From: Gammaproteobacteria bacterium
GTDB lineage: Bacteria > Pseudomonadota > Gammaproteobacteria > Enterobacterales > Alteromonadaceae
DNA: 10,595 bases
Assembly (NCBI GenBank): GCA_027484495.1
Contig: JAIXSW010000312.1
Location: forward strand, 1-10,595
Direction of reading: 5' to 3'
Part shown: positions 1 through 6,929 of the stretch, in pieces
Position numbering within the stretch: position 1 is the first letter of the stretch
Layout of the letters: each line of letters begins with the position of its first letter
Notes under the pieces: model-generated
Told to the model about the DNA's origin: nothing
The model's input: only the letters and a program-made list of their open reading frames with translations
Databases searched by the model: none
Position numbers and translations under genes: made by a program

Positions 1-173
1 CCGCTGATAATGACCAGACCTTTGATGTTTTTATTGGTCCGCACTTCGTCCAGCACCGCCGCGATCTCGTCAGCAAACTCGGCTTTGAGCACATTCATGC
101 TCTCGCCAAAGATATCCATTGTGATCACACCTACGCCATCATCACGCAGGCTTAAGCTAAAAGTTGGCTGCAT
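1..173 (-). CDS. fadJ: FadJ, fatty-acid oxidation complex alpha subunit (N-terminal fragment)
   Basis: Only the first 57 codons are present; the gene runs off the left edge. The protein begins MQPTFSLSLRDDGVGVITMD, and residues 21-35 carry the G-E-x-M-N-x-L-K-A-E-F pattern typical of the FadJ N-terminus, the start of the enoyl-CoA hydratase (crotonase) domain. In the family, the full protein also carries a 3-hydroxyacyl-CoA dehydrogenase domain and forms a complex with FadI for beta-oxidation, including under anaerobic conditions in E. coli. The ATG at 173-171 shares one base with the fadI stop codon (TAATG), and a GGAG lies 8 nt upstream inside fadI, so the two genes are co-transcribed and translationally coupled. 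FadB is the main alternative, but the pairing with FadI and the N-terminal match favour FadJ. Confidence 0.93.
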   Translation of the reverse strand, partial: MQPTFSLSLRDDGVGVITMDIFGESMNVLKAEFADEIAAVLDEVRTNKNIKGLVIIS

Positions 174-1483
174 TATTCAGTCTCCACAATCATCGCGGCG
201 CCAAGGCCACCAGCCGCGCAGGCTGTCGTCAGGCCGATACCGCCACCGCGGCGTTTTAATTCGTTTAAAGTCTGAGTGATGAGACGGGTACCCGTTGCCG
301 CAAATGGGTGGCCATAAGCCAGCGATCCGCCGTTGACGTTAAATTTCGCCATATCAATGTCACCAATGGCTTCTGTACGACCCAGTTTTTCTTCGGCGAA
401 TTTTTTCGAGCCAAACATTTTCATGTTGGCCAGAGCCTGAGCAGCAAAAGCTTCGTGCATTTCAATTAATGTCAGGTCTGACAAGGCCATCCCGGCTCGG
501 TCCAGTGCTAATGGCGTCGCATAAGATGGGCCCATCAGCATATCTTCCCAGACGTCGATGGCAGCAAAAGCATAACTACGCACATAACCGAGGATTTCAT
601 AGCCCATCGCTTTGGCGCGGCTTTCGGTCATCATCAGCACCGCCGATGCCCCATCGGTCAATGGCGTTGAAGTTGCTGCCGTCACAGTGCCATAAGTGCG
701 GTCAAAGACGGGTTTTAATTTGGCATAAGATTCCAGCTTGGAATCAAGCCGGATGTTGTTATCGATTTCGAGGAATTTGTTGTAAGGCTCGACGTGCGCT
801 GCCATCACCTCATCTTTCATCAGGCCATTTTGCCAGGCCTGCGCTGCTAATGTGTGTGATCGGTGCGCCATGGCGTCCTGATCAGCGCGGCTGATGCCGT
901 GGCTTTTTGCCATTTGTTCTGCGGTGTCACCCATCGACAAACCTGTGGTGTATTCAGCAACCGCCGGCGGCACCGGCAATAAATCTTTGAAACCCAGACG
1001 GCGGAAAATCGCCAGTTTCTGGCCAAAAGTCCTGGCTTTGTTGACATCAACCAAAGCACGCGCCAGATTTTTGCTGACGCCAATTGGCAGTACTGAACTG
1101 GAATCGGCACCGCCGGCAATGGCGATCTCGCTGATGCCAGCCATCATACTTTCGGTGACGCTGACCACGGACTGGAAGCTGGTCGCACAGGCGCGGGTCA
1201 CACTAAATGCATCGGTGTGTACGTTCATACCGGTACCCAAGACGATTTCACGGGCGATATTCGGCGCTTCCGGCATCTGCACAACTTGACCATAAACAAC
1301 CTGATCAATTAACTTGGGGTCCAGCTCACTGCGGATCAGCAGTTCGTTGACGACCAGTTTGCCAAGCTCCAGTGCCGAAACACCGTGAAATTCGGTCGCC
1401 TGTTTGGCAAATGGTGTACGTAAACCACGGACGATGGCGATACGGTCGCCCTGCCGGGTTCTGAGTTGAATAGGGTTGGCCAT
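173..1483 (-). CDS. fadI: FadI, 3-ketoacyl-CoA thiolase (acetyl-CoA C-acyltransferase)
   Basis: This 436-residue thiolase catalyses the last step of beta-oxidation, cleaving 3-ketoacyl-CoA with CoA to give acetyl-CoA and a shortened acyl-CoA. The length equals that of E. coli FadI. The acyl-accepting cysteine is C99 in TRACATS. The later thiolase signatures are all visible: EMHEAFAAQ, NVNGGSLAYGHPFAATGTR with its catalytic histidine, and the C-terminal TACAAGGLGAA with the second catalytic cysteine. The protein is soluble and cytoplasmic. The start ATG at 1483-1481 has an AGAGGA ribosome binding site 5 nt upstream on the minus strand (1494-1489). The gene leads a fadIJ operon and is divergent from moxR. 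Two palindromes in its promoter region suggest control by fatty-acid-responsive repressors (separate entries). I see no broken motif. Confidence 0.97.
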   Translation of the reverse strand: MANPIQLRTRQGDRIAIVRGLRTPFAKQATEFHGVSALELGKLVVNELLIRSELDPKLIDQVVYGQVVQMPEAPNIAREIVLGTGMNVHTDAFSVTRACATSFQSVVSVTESMMAGISEIAIAGGADSSSVLPIGVSKNLARALVDVNKARTFGQKLAIFRRLGFKDLLPVPPAVAEYTTGLSMGDTAEQMAKSHGISRADQDAMAHRSHTLAAQAWQNGLMKDEVMAAHVEPYNKFLEIDNNIRLDSKLESYAKLKPVFDRTYGTVTAATSTPLTDGASAVLMMTESRAKAMGYEILGYVRSYAFAAIDVWEDMLMGPSYATPLALDRAGMALSDLTLIEMHEAFAAQALANMKMFGSKKFAEEKLGRTEAIGDIDMAKFNVNGGSLAYGHPFAATGTRLITQTLNELKRRGGGIGLTTACAAGGLGAAMIVETE

Positions 1484-1507
1484 AGAAGTCCTCTTTTGCT
1501 GGTCGTT

Positions 1508-1522
1508 ACAGGTCTGACCTGT
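1508..1522. promoter_or_regulatory. FadR-like operator downstream of the fadI start site
   Basis: ACAGGTCTGACCTGT is a perfect palindrome with 7-bp arms around a single central base. Its GGTCNGACC core is identical to the core of the E. coli FadR consensus (roughly AACTGGTCNGACCAGTT); the outer arms differ by one base on each side (CAGGT for CTGGT). It lies between the predicted fadI -10 box and the ribosome binding site, where binding would block transcription. A weaker, partly overlapping CTGGTC half-site starts at 1499. That FadR itself binds here is inferred from the core match and the gene downstream; another GntR-family regulator is possible. Confidence 0.55.
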
Positions 1523-1532
1523 GATTTTCCCG

Positions 1533-1560
1533 ATTGTAGCGAGACTCCGACAAAATTAAA
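1533..1560 (-). promoter_or_regulatory. Predicted sigma70 promoter of fadIJ
   Basis: On the minus strand, TACAAT (1538-1533) is a close match to the -10 consensus. TTTAAT (1560-1555) lies 16 bp upstream as a weak -35; with a 17-bp spacer it would read TTTTAA. Transcription would begin near 1526, leaving a leader of about 40 nt before fadI. The -35 falls inside the AT-rich palindrome at 1554-1575, consistent with repression by occlusion. No transcript evidence is available from sequence alone. Confidence 0.5.
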
Positions 1561-1575
1561 ACACTTGTTTTAATT
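1554..1575. promoter_or_regulatory. PsrA-like (TetR-family) operator over the fadI -35 region
   Basis: A perfect inverted repeat: arm AATTAAAACA, spacer CT, arm TGTTTTAATT. Its centre reads AAAC-N4-GTTT, which fits the core of the PsrA operator described in Pseudomonas (G/C-AAAC-N2-4-GTTT-G/C) except for the flanking bases. PsrA is a TetR-family repressor of beta-oxidation genes released by long-chain fatty acids. The site covers the predicted -35 of fadIJ and lies 123 bp before the moxR start, so it could in principle influence both operons. The palindrome is seen directly; assignment to PsrA is inference. Confidence 0.55.
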
Positions 1576-1634
1576 GTCGCCGCCCCCAGATCCGCGGAGT
1601 TGGTCTTAGCCTAGCCGCTTTTCATCGGATACGC

Positions 1635-1660
1635 ATATGAAATCCCCCGTGATTTCATAT
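1635..1660. promoter_or_regulatory. Perfect 10-bp inverted repeat upstream of moxR
   Basis: Arm ATATGAAATC (1635-1644), a 6-nt centre CCCCGT, and arm GATTTCATAT (1651-1660). A -10-like TATAAA (1658-1663) overlaps the right arm, and I find no good -35, because that position is occupied by the left arm. The element is therefore either an operator or activator site over the moxR promoter or, if transcription starts further upstream, a leader hairpin. There is no following T-run, so it is not an intrinsic terminator. I do not recognise the regulator. Confidence 0.45.
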
Positions 1661-1684
1661 AAATAACGCACTTAAACCGAAGCC

Positions 1685-1690
1685 AGAGAG
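1685..1690 (+). promoter_or_regulatory. Ribosome binding site deciding the moxR start
   Basis: AGAGAG lies 8 nt before the GTG at 1699 but only 2 nt before the in-frame TTG at 1693. The spacing therefore favours GTG-1699 as the initiation codon. Confidence 0.55.
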
Positions 1691-1698
1691 TATTGTTT

Positions 1699-2649
1699 GT
1701 GAACGCATTTAACCGGTTAAAATCCTATCTCGACAGCCAGGTGATCGGGCAGCCGGCCCTGACTGAAGGTATCCTGCTGGCGTTGCTGGCCAATGGTCAT
1801 TTACTGGTGGAAGGCCCGCCGGGTCTGGCAAAAACCCGGGCAGTCAACGCCCTGGCGCATGGTGTCGAAGGCAGTTTTCATCGCATTCAGTTTACGCCGG
1901 ATTTATTACCTGCCGATTTAACCGGTACTGATATTTACCGGCCGGAAACCGGTAAATTTGAGTTCCAGAGCGGTCCGTTATTCCACCATATCATTCTGGC
2001 CGATGAGATTAACCGCGCGCCGGCTAAAGTGCAGTCTGCGTTGCTGGAAGCGATGGCGGAAAAACAAATCACTGTAGGTCGCCACAGCTATAAATTACCT
2101 GAACTGTTTTTAGTCATGGCAACGCAAAACCCGTTGGAGCAGGAAGGCACCTACCCGCTGCCGGAAGCCCAGCTCGACCGCTTCCTGTTGCATTTGAAAG
2201 TGGATTACCCAGACGCTGACACTGAACTGAAAATTCTGCGTTTAACCCGCGGCGAAGCGTTAGCCCAGCAGGCAGAAACCCCGGTGCGGATGAGCCAGGC
2301 CGATATTTTTGCCGCCCGTCAGACCATTCTGCAGCTGCATATGGCTGAAAGTCTTGAGCAATATATAGTCCAGCTGGTGATGGCGACCCGGCATGCCGGC
2401 AATTATGGCGCCGAGCTTGGCCGTTATATCGCTTATGGTGCCAGCCCGCGCGCGACTATTGCGCTGGAACGTTGTGCCCGCGCTAAGGCTTGGCTCAGTG
2501 GCCGCGATTTCGTCACGCCGGACGATGTGCAGGCCGTCTTCCATAACGTGCTGCGCCACCGGCTGATATTAAGTTATGAAGCTGAGGCCGAAGGGGTCAC
2601 TACCGATCAAGTCCTCAGCGAACTATTAAAACGTGTGCCGATCGCCTGA
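1699..2649 (+). CDS. MoxR family AAA+ ATPase
   Basis: A 316-residue cytoplasmic AAA+ ATPase. Walker A is GPPGLAKT (39-46), Walker B is HIILADEIN with D102 and E103, sensor 1 is ATQNP (141-145), the arginine finger is in LDRF (R161), and sensor 2 is GASPRAT (R251). Length and architecture fit the MoxR-proper group. These proteins act as chaperone-like ATPases that mature or remodel protein complexes together with von Willebrand A (VWA) domain partners encoded beside them, as here. The start is taken as GTG-1699 because of the AGAGAG spacing; TTG-1693 would add two residues. The stop overlaps the next gene by one base (TGATG). It leads the Bat-like operon, and a perfect inverted repeat sits just upstream. 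The client protein cannot be told from the sequence. Confidence 0.93.
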   Translation: MNAFNRLKSYLDSQVIGQPALTEGILLALLANGHLLVEGPPGLAKTRAVNALAHGVEGSFHRIQFTPDLLPADLTGTDIYRPETGKFEFQSGPLFHHIILADEINRAPAKVQSALLEAMAEKQITVGRHSYKLPELFLVMATQNPLEQEGTYPLPEAQLDRFLLHLKVDYPDADTELKILRLTRGEALAQQAETPVRMSQADIFAARQTILQLHMAESLEQYIVQLVMATRHAGNYGAELGRYIAYGASPRATIALERCARAKAWLSGRDFVTPDDVQAVFHNVLRHRLILSYEAEAEGVTTDQVLSELLKRVPIA

Positions 2650-3662
2650 TGAACCCAGCTTTGCAAGTACAAACAGTCGCACAACAACTGGCCGCACTGG
2701 GCGCCGACGGTGTCCAGCTCGACTTACCGCAATTGCTGAAATATCAACATCATACTTATGTGTTGGATTTAGCACCGCAGCAAGTGATCCAAAGTAAACT
2801 GGCCGGCAGTTATCTGGCGCGTAGTAAAGGCCGTGGCATGGAATTTGACGAAGTCCGGCATTATCAGCTCGGCGATGATGTCCGCACCATCGACTGGCGG
2901 GTTACCGCGCGTACCGGCAAGGTGCATACCAAGTTATTTCGTGAAGAAAAAGAACGGCCGGTGTTTGTGTTGACTGACTTAAGTCCGTCAATGCATTTTG
3001 GCTCTGTCCTGCTGACCAAAGCGGTTCAGGCGGCACATTTGGCGGCGCTGGTTGGCTGGCACGCGCGTGAACGCGGTGACAAGTTTGGTGGCATTATATT
3101 TAATGGTCAGCAGATCAGGGAATTAAAGCCGGCCAGTCGCAGTGTCTCGGTGTTGCGGTATTTGCAGCAACTGATAGAGCTTAACAATAAACCAGTAGTG
3201 CCAGAGCAACAGCCGATAAGCCTGGCCGACGCGGTTGGCCAATTGCGCCGTCTGGTGCGGCCCGGCAGTCTGGTGTATCTCATTTCAGACTTCAGCGCAC
3301 TGGATGCCAATGTGCTGCGTCACCTGCAATCGATGCGGATGCATAATGAAATCAGGCTCTGCCAGATTTTTGATCCGCTGGAACTGCAGATCCCGGCTGC
3401 CGTATCAGGTCAGCTGGCGCTGCAATCGGACGCTGCAGTGTTGCAGCTGGATTTAACACCGGCCGCTTTGAAGCAACGCTACGCGCTCCAGCAGCAACTG
3501 CAGCAGACTGAACGCATGCAATACTGGCGTAGCATGGGCCTGCGCCACATGCAGATCAGCAATGCATCGTCCCTGCGCAGCCAGCTTGCCGCGCAACAAC
3601 ACAACCCGGCTCAAACCCATTCGACGCCGTTTAATACTGCCGGAACTGTCCATGGCGAATGA
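2649..3662 (+). CDS. DUF58 domain protein of the MoxR/Bat cluster
   Basis: This 337-residue protein carries the DUF58 signature at residues 61-83 (GRGMEFDEVRHYQLGDDVRT followed by IDW), with the conserved G-D-D-x-R-x-I-D-W core. A VWA-like region starts at about residue 104, where DLSPSM (110-115) resembles the DxSxS metal-ion-dependent adhesion site. I see no signal peptide or membrane segment, so this is the short soluble form of the family, not the longer form with N-terminal membrane helices. It probably docks to MoxR and links it to the membrane VWA proteins, but its biochemical function is not established. The ATG shares a base with the moxR stop codon, and its own end overlaps the DUF4381 gene by 11 nt. 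Confidence 0.88.
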   Translation: MNPALQVQTVAQQLAALGADGVQLDLPQLLKYQHHTYVLDLAPQQVIQSKLAGSYLARSKGRGMEFDEVRHYQLGDDVRTIDWRVTARTGKVHTKLFREEKERPVFVLTDLSPSMHFGSVLLTKAVQAAHLAALVGWHARERGDKFGGIIFNGQQIRELKPASRSVSVLRYLQQLIELNNKPVVPEQQPISLADAVGQLRRLVRPGSLVYLISDFSALDANVLRHLQSMRMHNEIRLCQIFDPLELQIPAAVSGQLALQSDAAVLQLDLTPAALKQRYALQQQLQQTERMQYWRSMGLRHMQISNASSLRSQLAAQQHNPAQTHSTPFNTAGTVHGE

Positions 3663-4131
3663 ACCCAACATCACTGACACGTTAAAAACGGCTCTGGCCG
3701 ATATTCAGCAGCCCGCACTGCCGGATGAGTTTTATCTGGCCCCTGGCTGGCTGTTCATAGCACTGCCCATTCTGCTCACATTGGCCTGGCTGGCGCGAAA
3801 ATGGTATCGACGTTATCAAAATGACAGTGCCAGACGCATTGCCTTGCAAGCGCTGAGTCAAATTCAGCTGGAACAGCCAGAAGCCGCCAATGCCATTCTG
3901 CAATTGCTGAAACAGTACCTGCAGACCAAACGGCCGGGTCATCCGGCTCTGGCCGAAAAAAGCGCGGCATTTGTCGCGTTTTTACAACGCAGTGGCAATT
4001 TGTCGGAGCAGCTGCCTGATTTGGATCTGTTGCTGTATAGCCCGACGAAGGATGCGACGCAATTAAAGTCCTGGCAGCAATTTGCCACCCTTTGGCTGCA
4101 ACAGCATCAGGAGCGCCGTTTAGATGTTTGA
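3652..4131 (+). CDS. DUF4381 domain membrane protein
   Basis: A 159-residue protein with one transmembrane helix at about residues 32-49, preceded by the family-like stretch LADIQQPALPDEFYLAPGW and followed by the basic RKWYRRY stop-transfer. This suggests a short N-terminal part outside the membrane and a C-terminal helical domain of about 105 residues in the cytoplasm. DUF4381 proteins are regular members of proteobacterial MoxR-DUF58-VWA clusters; their role is unknown. The same frame is open upstream to 3562, but the ATG at 3652 gives the family-like start, has GGAA 7 nt before it and overlaps the DUF58 gene by only 11 nt. Its 3' end overlaps the VWA gene by 8 nt. Confidence 0.85.
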   Translation: MANEPNITDTLKTALADIQQPALPDEFYLAPGWLFIALPILLTLAWLARKWYRRYQNDSARRIALQALSQIQLEQPEAANAILQLLKQYLQTKRPGHPALAEKSAAFVAFLQRSGNLSEQLPDLDLLLYSPTKDATQLKSWQQFATLWLQQHQERRLDV

Positions 4132-5098
4132 ATTTGCGTTGCCTTGGCTTTTTGTCCTATTGCCTGTGCCGTGGCTATTGCGCGCCCGTCAGTCCGTCGC
4201 CGGACAGCCGCTGTTTTTTCCGCCATTGGCGCGGCTGGCTGCAACAGAGCAACACAGCCCGCAGCATCAACGCTGGCGCATACCGGCATTACTGCCCTTG
4301 TTATTCTGGGCGTGCCTGCTAGCAGCAGCAGCCGGCCCGCGCTGGCTCGGTGAACCTGTGACGCTGCCGCAGCAAGGTCGTGACATGATGCTGGCTGTCG
4401 ACTTGTCCGGCTCCATGAATATCAATGACATGGTCATAGAAGGCCAGTCCTACAACCGGCTGGATGCAGTCAAACACGTGCTGAGTCAGTTTATCGACAA
4501 ACGTCAGGGCGATCGGCTGGGGCTTATTTTGTTCGCTGACGCCGCATACCAACAAACGCCGCTCACATTCGACCGCACTACTGTGCAGAAAATGCTCGAT
4601 GACGCCGTCCTTGGTCTGGTAGGTCAACGCACCGCTATCGGCGAGGCCATTGGTCTGACTGTCAAACGCTTTAATACCTATCAGAGTTCAAACAAAGTCC
4701 TGATCCTACTCAGTGACGGCGCCAACACTGCGGGCAATATTCAGCCGCGCGAAGCGCTGGCTTTGGCCAAAGCGGCTGGCGTTAAAATCTACGCAGTCGG
4801 GGTTGGCGCGGAGCAAATGGTTCAGCAGGGTATTTTTGGCCCGCAAGTCGTCAATCCTTCAGCCGATCTGGATGAAAAATTGCTGACCGAACTTGCCAGT
4901 GAAACCGGTGGCCGTTATTTCCGTGCCCGCAACCTGCAGGAACTTAGCGAGATTTATCAGTTACTGGACCAGCTGGAGCCGATTGAACGGGATCAGCTGA
5001 ATTACCGCCCGCAGCAAAGCCTGCTGCATTGGCCCTTAGCTGGCGCACTAGTGCTGCTGGGGCTCGCATTTTGGCGCCGGAGTCGTTATGCCCGTTGA
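4124..5098 (+). CDS. BatA-like von Willebrand A domain membrane protein
   Basis: A 324-residue protein with the BatA layout: hydrophobic helices at about 5-20 and 53-70, a VWA domain from about 87 to 285, and a C-terminal helix at about 302-318 ending in basic residues. The metal-binding (MIDAS) residues are complete: D93-x-S95-x-S97 in DLSGSM, T170 in QRTAIGEA, and D198 in LLSDGA. It should bind a divalent cation and a protein ligand while anchored in the inner membrane. In Bacteroides, Bat proteins were linked to aerotolerance; in proteobacteria the role is unclear and may be envelope stress or complex maturation. An AGGAG lies 10 nt before the start. The gene overlaps DUF4381 by 8 nt and the next VWA gene by 11 nt. 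The intact MIDAS argues that it is functional. Confidence 0.9.
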   Translation: MFEFALPWLFVLLPVPWLLRARQSVAGQPLFFPPLARLAATEQHSPQHQRWRIPALLPLLFWACLLAAAAGPRWLGEPVTLPQQGRDMMLAVDLSGSMNINDMVIEGQSYNRLDAVKHVLSQFIDKRQGDRLGLILFADAAYQQTPLTFDRTTVQKMLDDAVLGLVGQRTAIGEAIGLTVKRFNTYQSSNKVLILLSDGANTAGNIQPREALALAKAAGVKIYAVGVGAEQMVQQGIFGPQVVNPSADLDEKLLTELASETGGRYFRARNLQELSEIYQLLDQLEPIERDQLNYRPQQSLLHWPLAGALVLLGLAFWRRSRYAR

Positions 5099-6929
5099 TA
5101 TCCACTTATTACGGCCCTGGGTGTTAGTGCTGTTGCCGCTCGTACCGCTCTGCTGGCTGCTGTTGCGGCGCTTGCCTTCGACTGATGCCTGGCAGCAATT
5201 ACTGGCTCCGCATTTATACCGCCAGCTGCTGGCACAACAGCCAGCTGCGCGCAAACAACCCTGGTTGTTACCGCTGATTTTATTCATTGGCATTCTGGCC
5301 GGTGCTGGTCCAAGCTGGCAAAAGCTGCCGCAACCGGCATTTCAGTTAAAACGCGCCACCGTGCTGGTGCTGGATATGTCGATGTCGATGCGTGCAACTG
5401 ACATCAAACCGAACCGGGTCACACAAGCGCGTTTTAAAGCGCTGGATTTTGCCCGCGAGCAGCTGGAAGGCGAAATGGCCTTATTGGCTTTTGCCGGTGA
5501 TGCTTATGTGATTTCGCCGCTGACGCCCGATCACAATAATATCAGTTTGTTATTACCTGATTTAAAACCGGAAATCATGCCGGTGCAGGGATCCGATTTT
5601 GCCAGCGCGCTGAAAATGGCGGATCAGCTGTTGCAACAAGCCGGTTATGTCAAAGGTGACATCGTATTTTTCACCGACGGTTTTGACAGCCAGCAGTTTA
5701 TGCAGATCCGGGATCAGCTCAATGGCTTTGCCCATCGCGTGTCAGTACTGGCTTTTGGCAGTTCCGACGGTGCACCGGTACAACTGGAGAATGGCGAACT
5801 GCTTAAAGACGCCCGCGGCAGTATTGTGTTGCCGAAGGTGCCGCTGACCCAATTAAAAGAAATCAGCAACCTGACCGGCGGTGTCTTTGCGGCCAGCACT
5901 TTTGATGACAGTGACGTGCAAAAACTATTGGCGCTGCCCGAATTAAAGCTCAACGATGCTGCTGAACAAACCCAGATGCAAGGTGATCAATGGCAGGACG
6001 CCGGCATTTACCTGTGTTACCTGTTATTGGCTCTTGGGCTTTGGTACTTGCGCAATCCCCAACTGTTTGTATTGCCCCTATTGCTGCTGGTGTGGCCACA
6101 GGCTGTCCCTGCCCATCAAACGACAGAGCCGGCGCCAACGGTAGCACCAGCTCCGGTTCCTGCTCATAGCTGGCAGGATTTGTGGCACAGTAAAACTGAG
6201 CAGGCAAAGCAAGCTTATGACAACGGTGATTATGCCAGAGCGCGCCAACAATTCGCTGATCCGCTGTGGCAAGGCAATGCCGCTTACCGGGCTGGTGATT
6301 ATGCCGCTGCTGCCGATCTGTTCAGCAAAGACAGTTCTGCGGCCGGTCAGTTTAACCTCGGCAATAGCCTGGCCCTGCAACAACAATATGAGCAGGCCCT
6401 CGCCGCCTACCAACAAGCAGAACAGCAACAGCCCGGTTTACCAGGTCTGAAAGAAAATATCGACCTGATGAAAAAAATGCTCGAACAGCAGCAACAGCAA
6501 TCTGAGCAGAATCAGCAGCAAAATGGCGAACCTGATCAGCAAAACAATTCAAAAGACGGCAAAGAGCAGCAGCAGGAGCAACAAAACCAGCAATCGCAGC
6601 AGGACTCTCAGCAGCAAAACGAACAATCTCAAAATGAGCAACAATCCGCTGACGACGCATCAGCAGATCCGGAACAACAACAGCAGCAACAGGCTCAGCA
6701 GCAAGCACAACAGGCTGAACTGCAAGACAAAAAATCAGCAGAAGCCGAACAACAAAAAGCGATAGAACAGGCTTGGCCCAACGCCAGCGCCGAAGAAAGC
6801 CAGCAATTGGAAAACCTGTTGCGCAAAGTGCAGGATGAGCCCAGTTTATTATTAAAAAACAAAATGTTGCTTGAATATCAAAAACGCCAGCAACAGGCAA
6901 TACCACGCGGTGTTCAACAAGAATGGTAA
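5088..6929 (+). CDS. Fused BatB/BatC-like protein: VWA domain plus TPR and glutamine-rich region
   Basis: A 613-residue protein combining two Bat functions. In order it has N-terminal membrane helices at about 10-27 and 58-75, a VWA domain at about 88-280, two further hydrophobic segments at about 306-321 and 326-340, a Pro/Ala linker (343-360), TPR-like repeats (about 365-460), a Gln-rich stretch (467-560) and a conserved-looking C-terminal tail (about 575-602, LLRKVQDEPSLLLKNKMLLE). The MIDAS is D96-M-S98-M-S100, with S169 at the usual Thr position and D197 in FFTDG; Met replaces the usual Gly at 99, but the metal ligands are kept. The hydrophobic pair before the linker suggests that the TPR part lies on the periplasmic side, by analogy with the family. 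GGAG lies 5 nt before the ATG. It overlaps both neighbours (11 and 7 nt). BatB-BatC fusion is known in this family; I am confident of the class but not the function. Confidence 0.9.
   Translation: MPVDIHLLRPWVLVLLPLVPLCWLLLRRLPSTDAWQQLLAPHLYRQLLAQQPAARKQPWLLPLILFIGILAGAGPSWQKLPQPAFQLKRATVLVLDMSMSMRATDIKPNRVTQARFKALDFAREQLEGEMALLAFAGDAYVISPLTPDHNNISLLLPDLKPEIMPVQGSDFASALKMADQLLQQAGYVKGDIVFFTDGFDSQQFMQIRDQLNGFAHRVSVLAFGSSDGAPVQLENGELLKDARGSIVLPKVPLTQLKEISNLTGGVFAASTFDDSDVQKLLALPELKLNDAAEQTQMQGDQWQDAGIYLCYLLLALGLWYLRNPQLFVLPLLLLVWPQAVPAHQTTEPAPTVAPAPVPAHSWQDLWHSKTEQAKQAYDNGDYARARQQFADPLWQGNAAYRAGDYAAAADLFSKDSSAAGQFNLGNSLALQQQYEQALAAYQQAEQQQPGLPGLKENIDLMKKMLEQQQQQSEQNQQQNGEPDQQNNSKDGKEQQQEQQNQQSQQDSQQQNEQSQNEQQSADDASADPEQQQQQQAQQQAQQAELQDKKSAEAEQQKAIEQAWPNASAEESQQLENLLRKVQDEPSLLLKNKMLLEYQKRQQQAIPRGVQQEW
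6486..6767 (+). repeat. CAG/CAA-rich low-complexity tract (poly-glutamine region)
   Basis: Within the fused BatB/C gene, 41 of the 94 codons for residues 467-560 encode glutamine, as mixed CAG and CAA, with the longest pure run six (Q530-Q535). Asn, Ser, Glu and Asp fill most of the rest. CAG and CAA are interleaved irregularly, so this is a degenerate low-complexity tract, not a clean microsatellite. It leaves the opposite strand without stop codons, which explains a long antisense open frame there. Confidence 0.9.

Noticed and set aside
469..1289. Two plus-strand open frames of 141 and 131 codons opposite fadI
   Set aside because: They are shadows of fadI, whose thiolase motifs are unbroken. 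The translations have no recognisable features.
3562..3651. Upstream extension of the DUF4381 frame
   Set aside because: It would overlap the DUF58 gene by about 100 nt and adds an Arg-rich segment unlike the family N-terminus. The ATG at 3652 fits better.
6352..6906. A 184-codon open frame on the minus strand
   Set aside because: It lies opposite the CAG/CAA-rich part of the fused BatB/C gene, where the antisense codons CTG/TTG and similar cannot form stops. The product is low-complexity Ala/Val/Leu with no family features.
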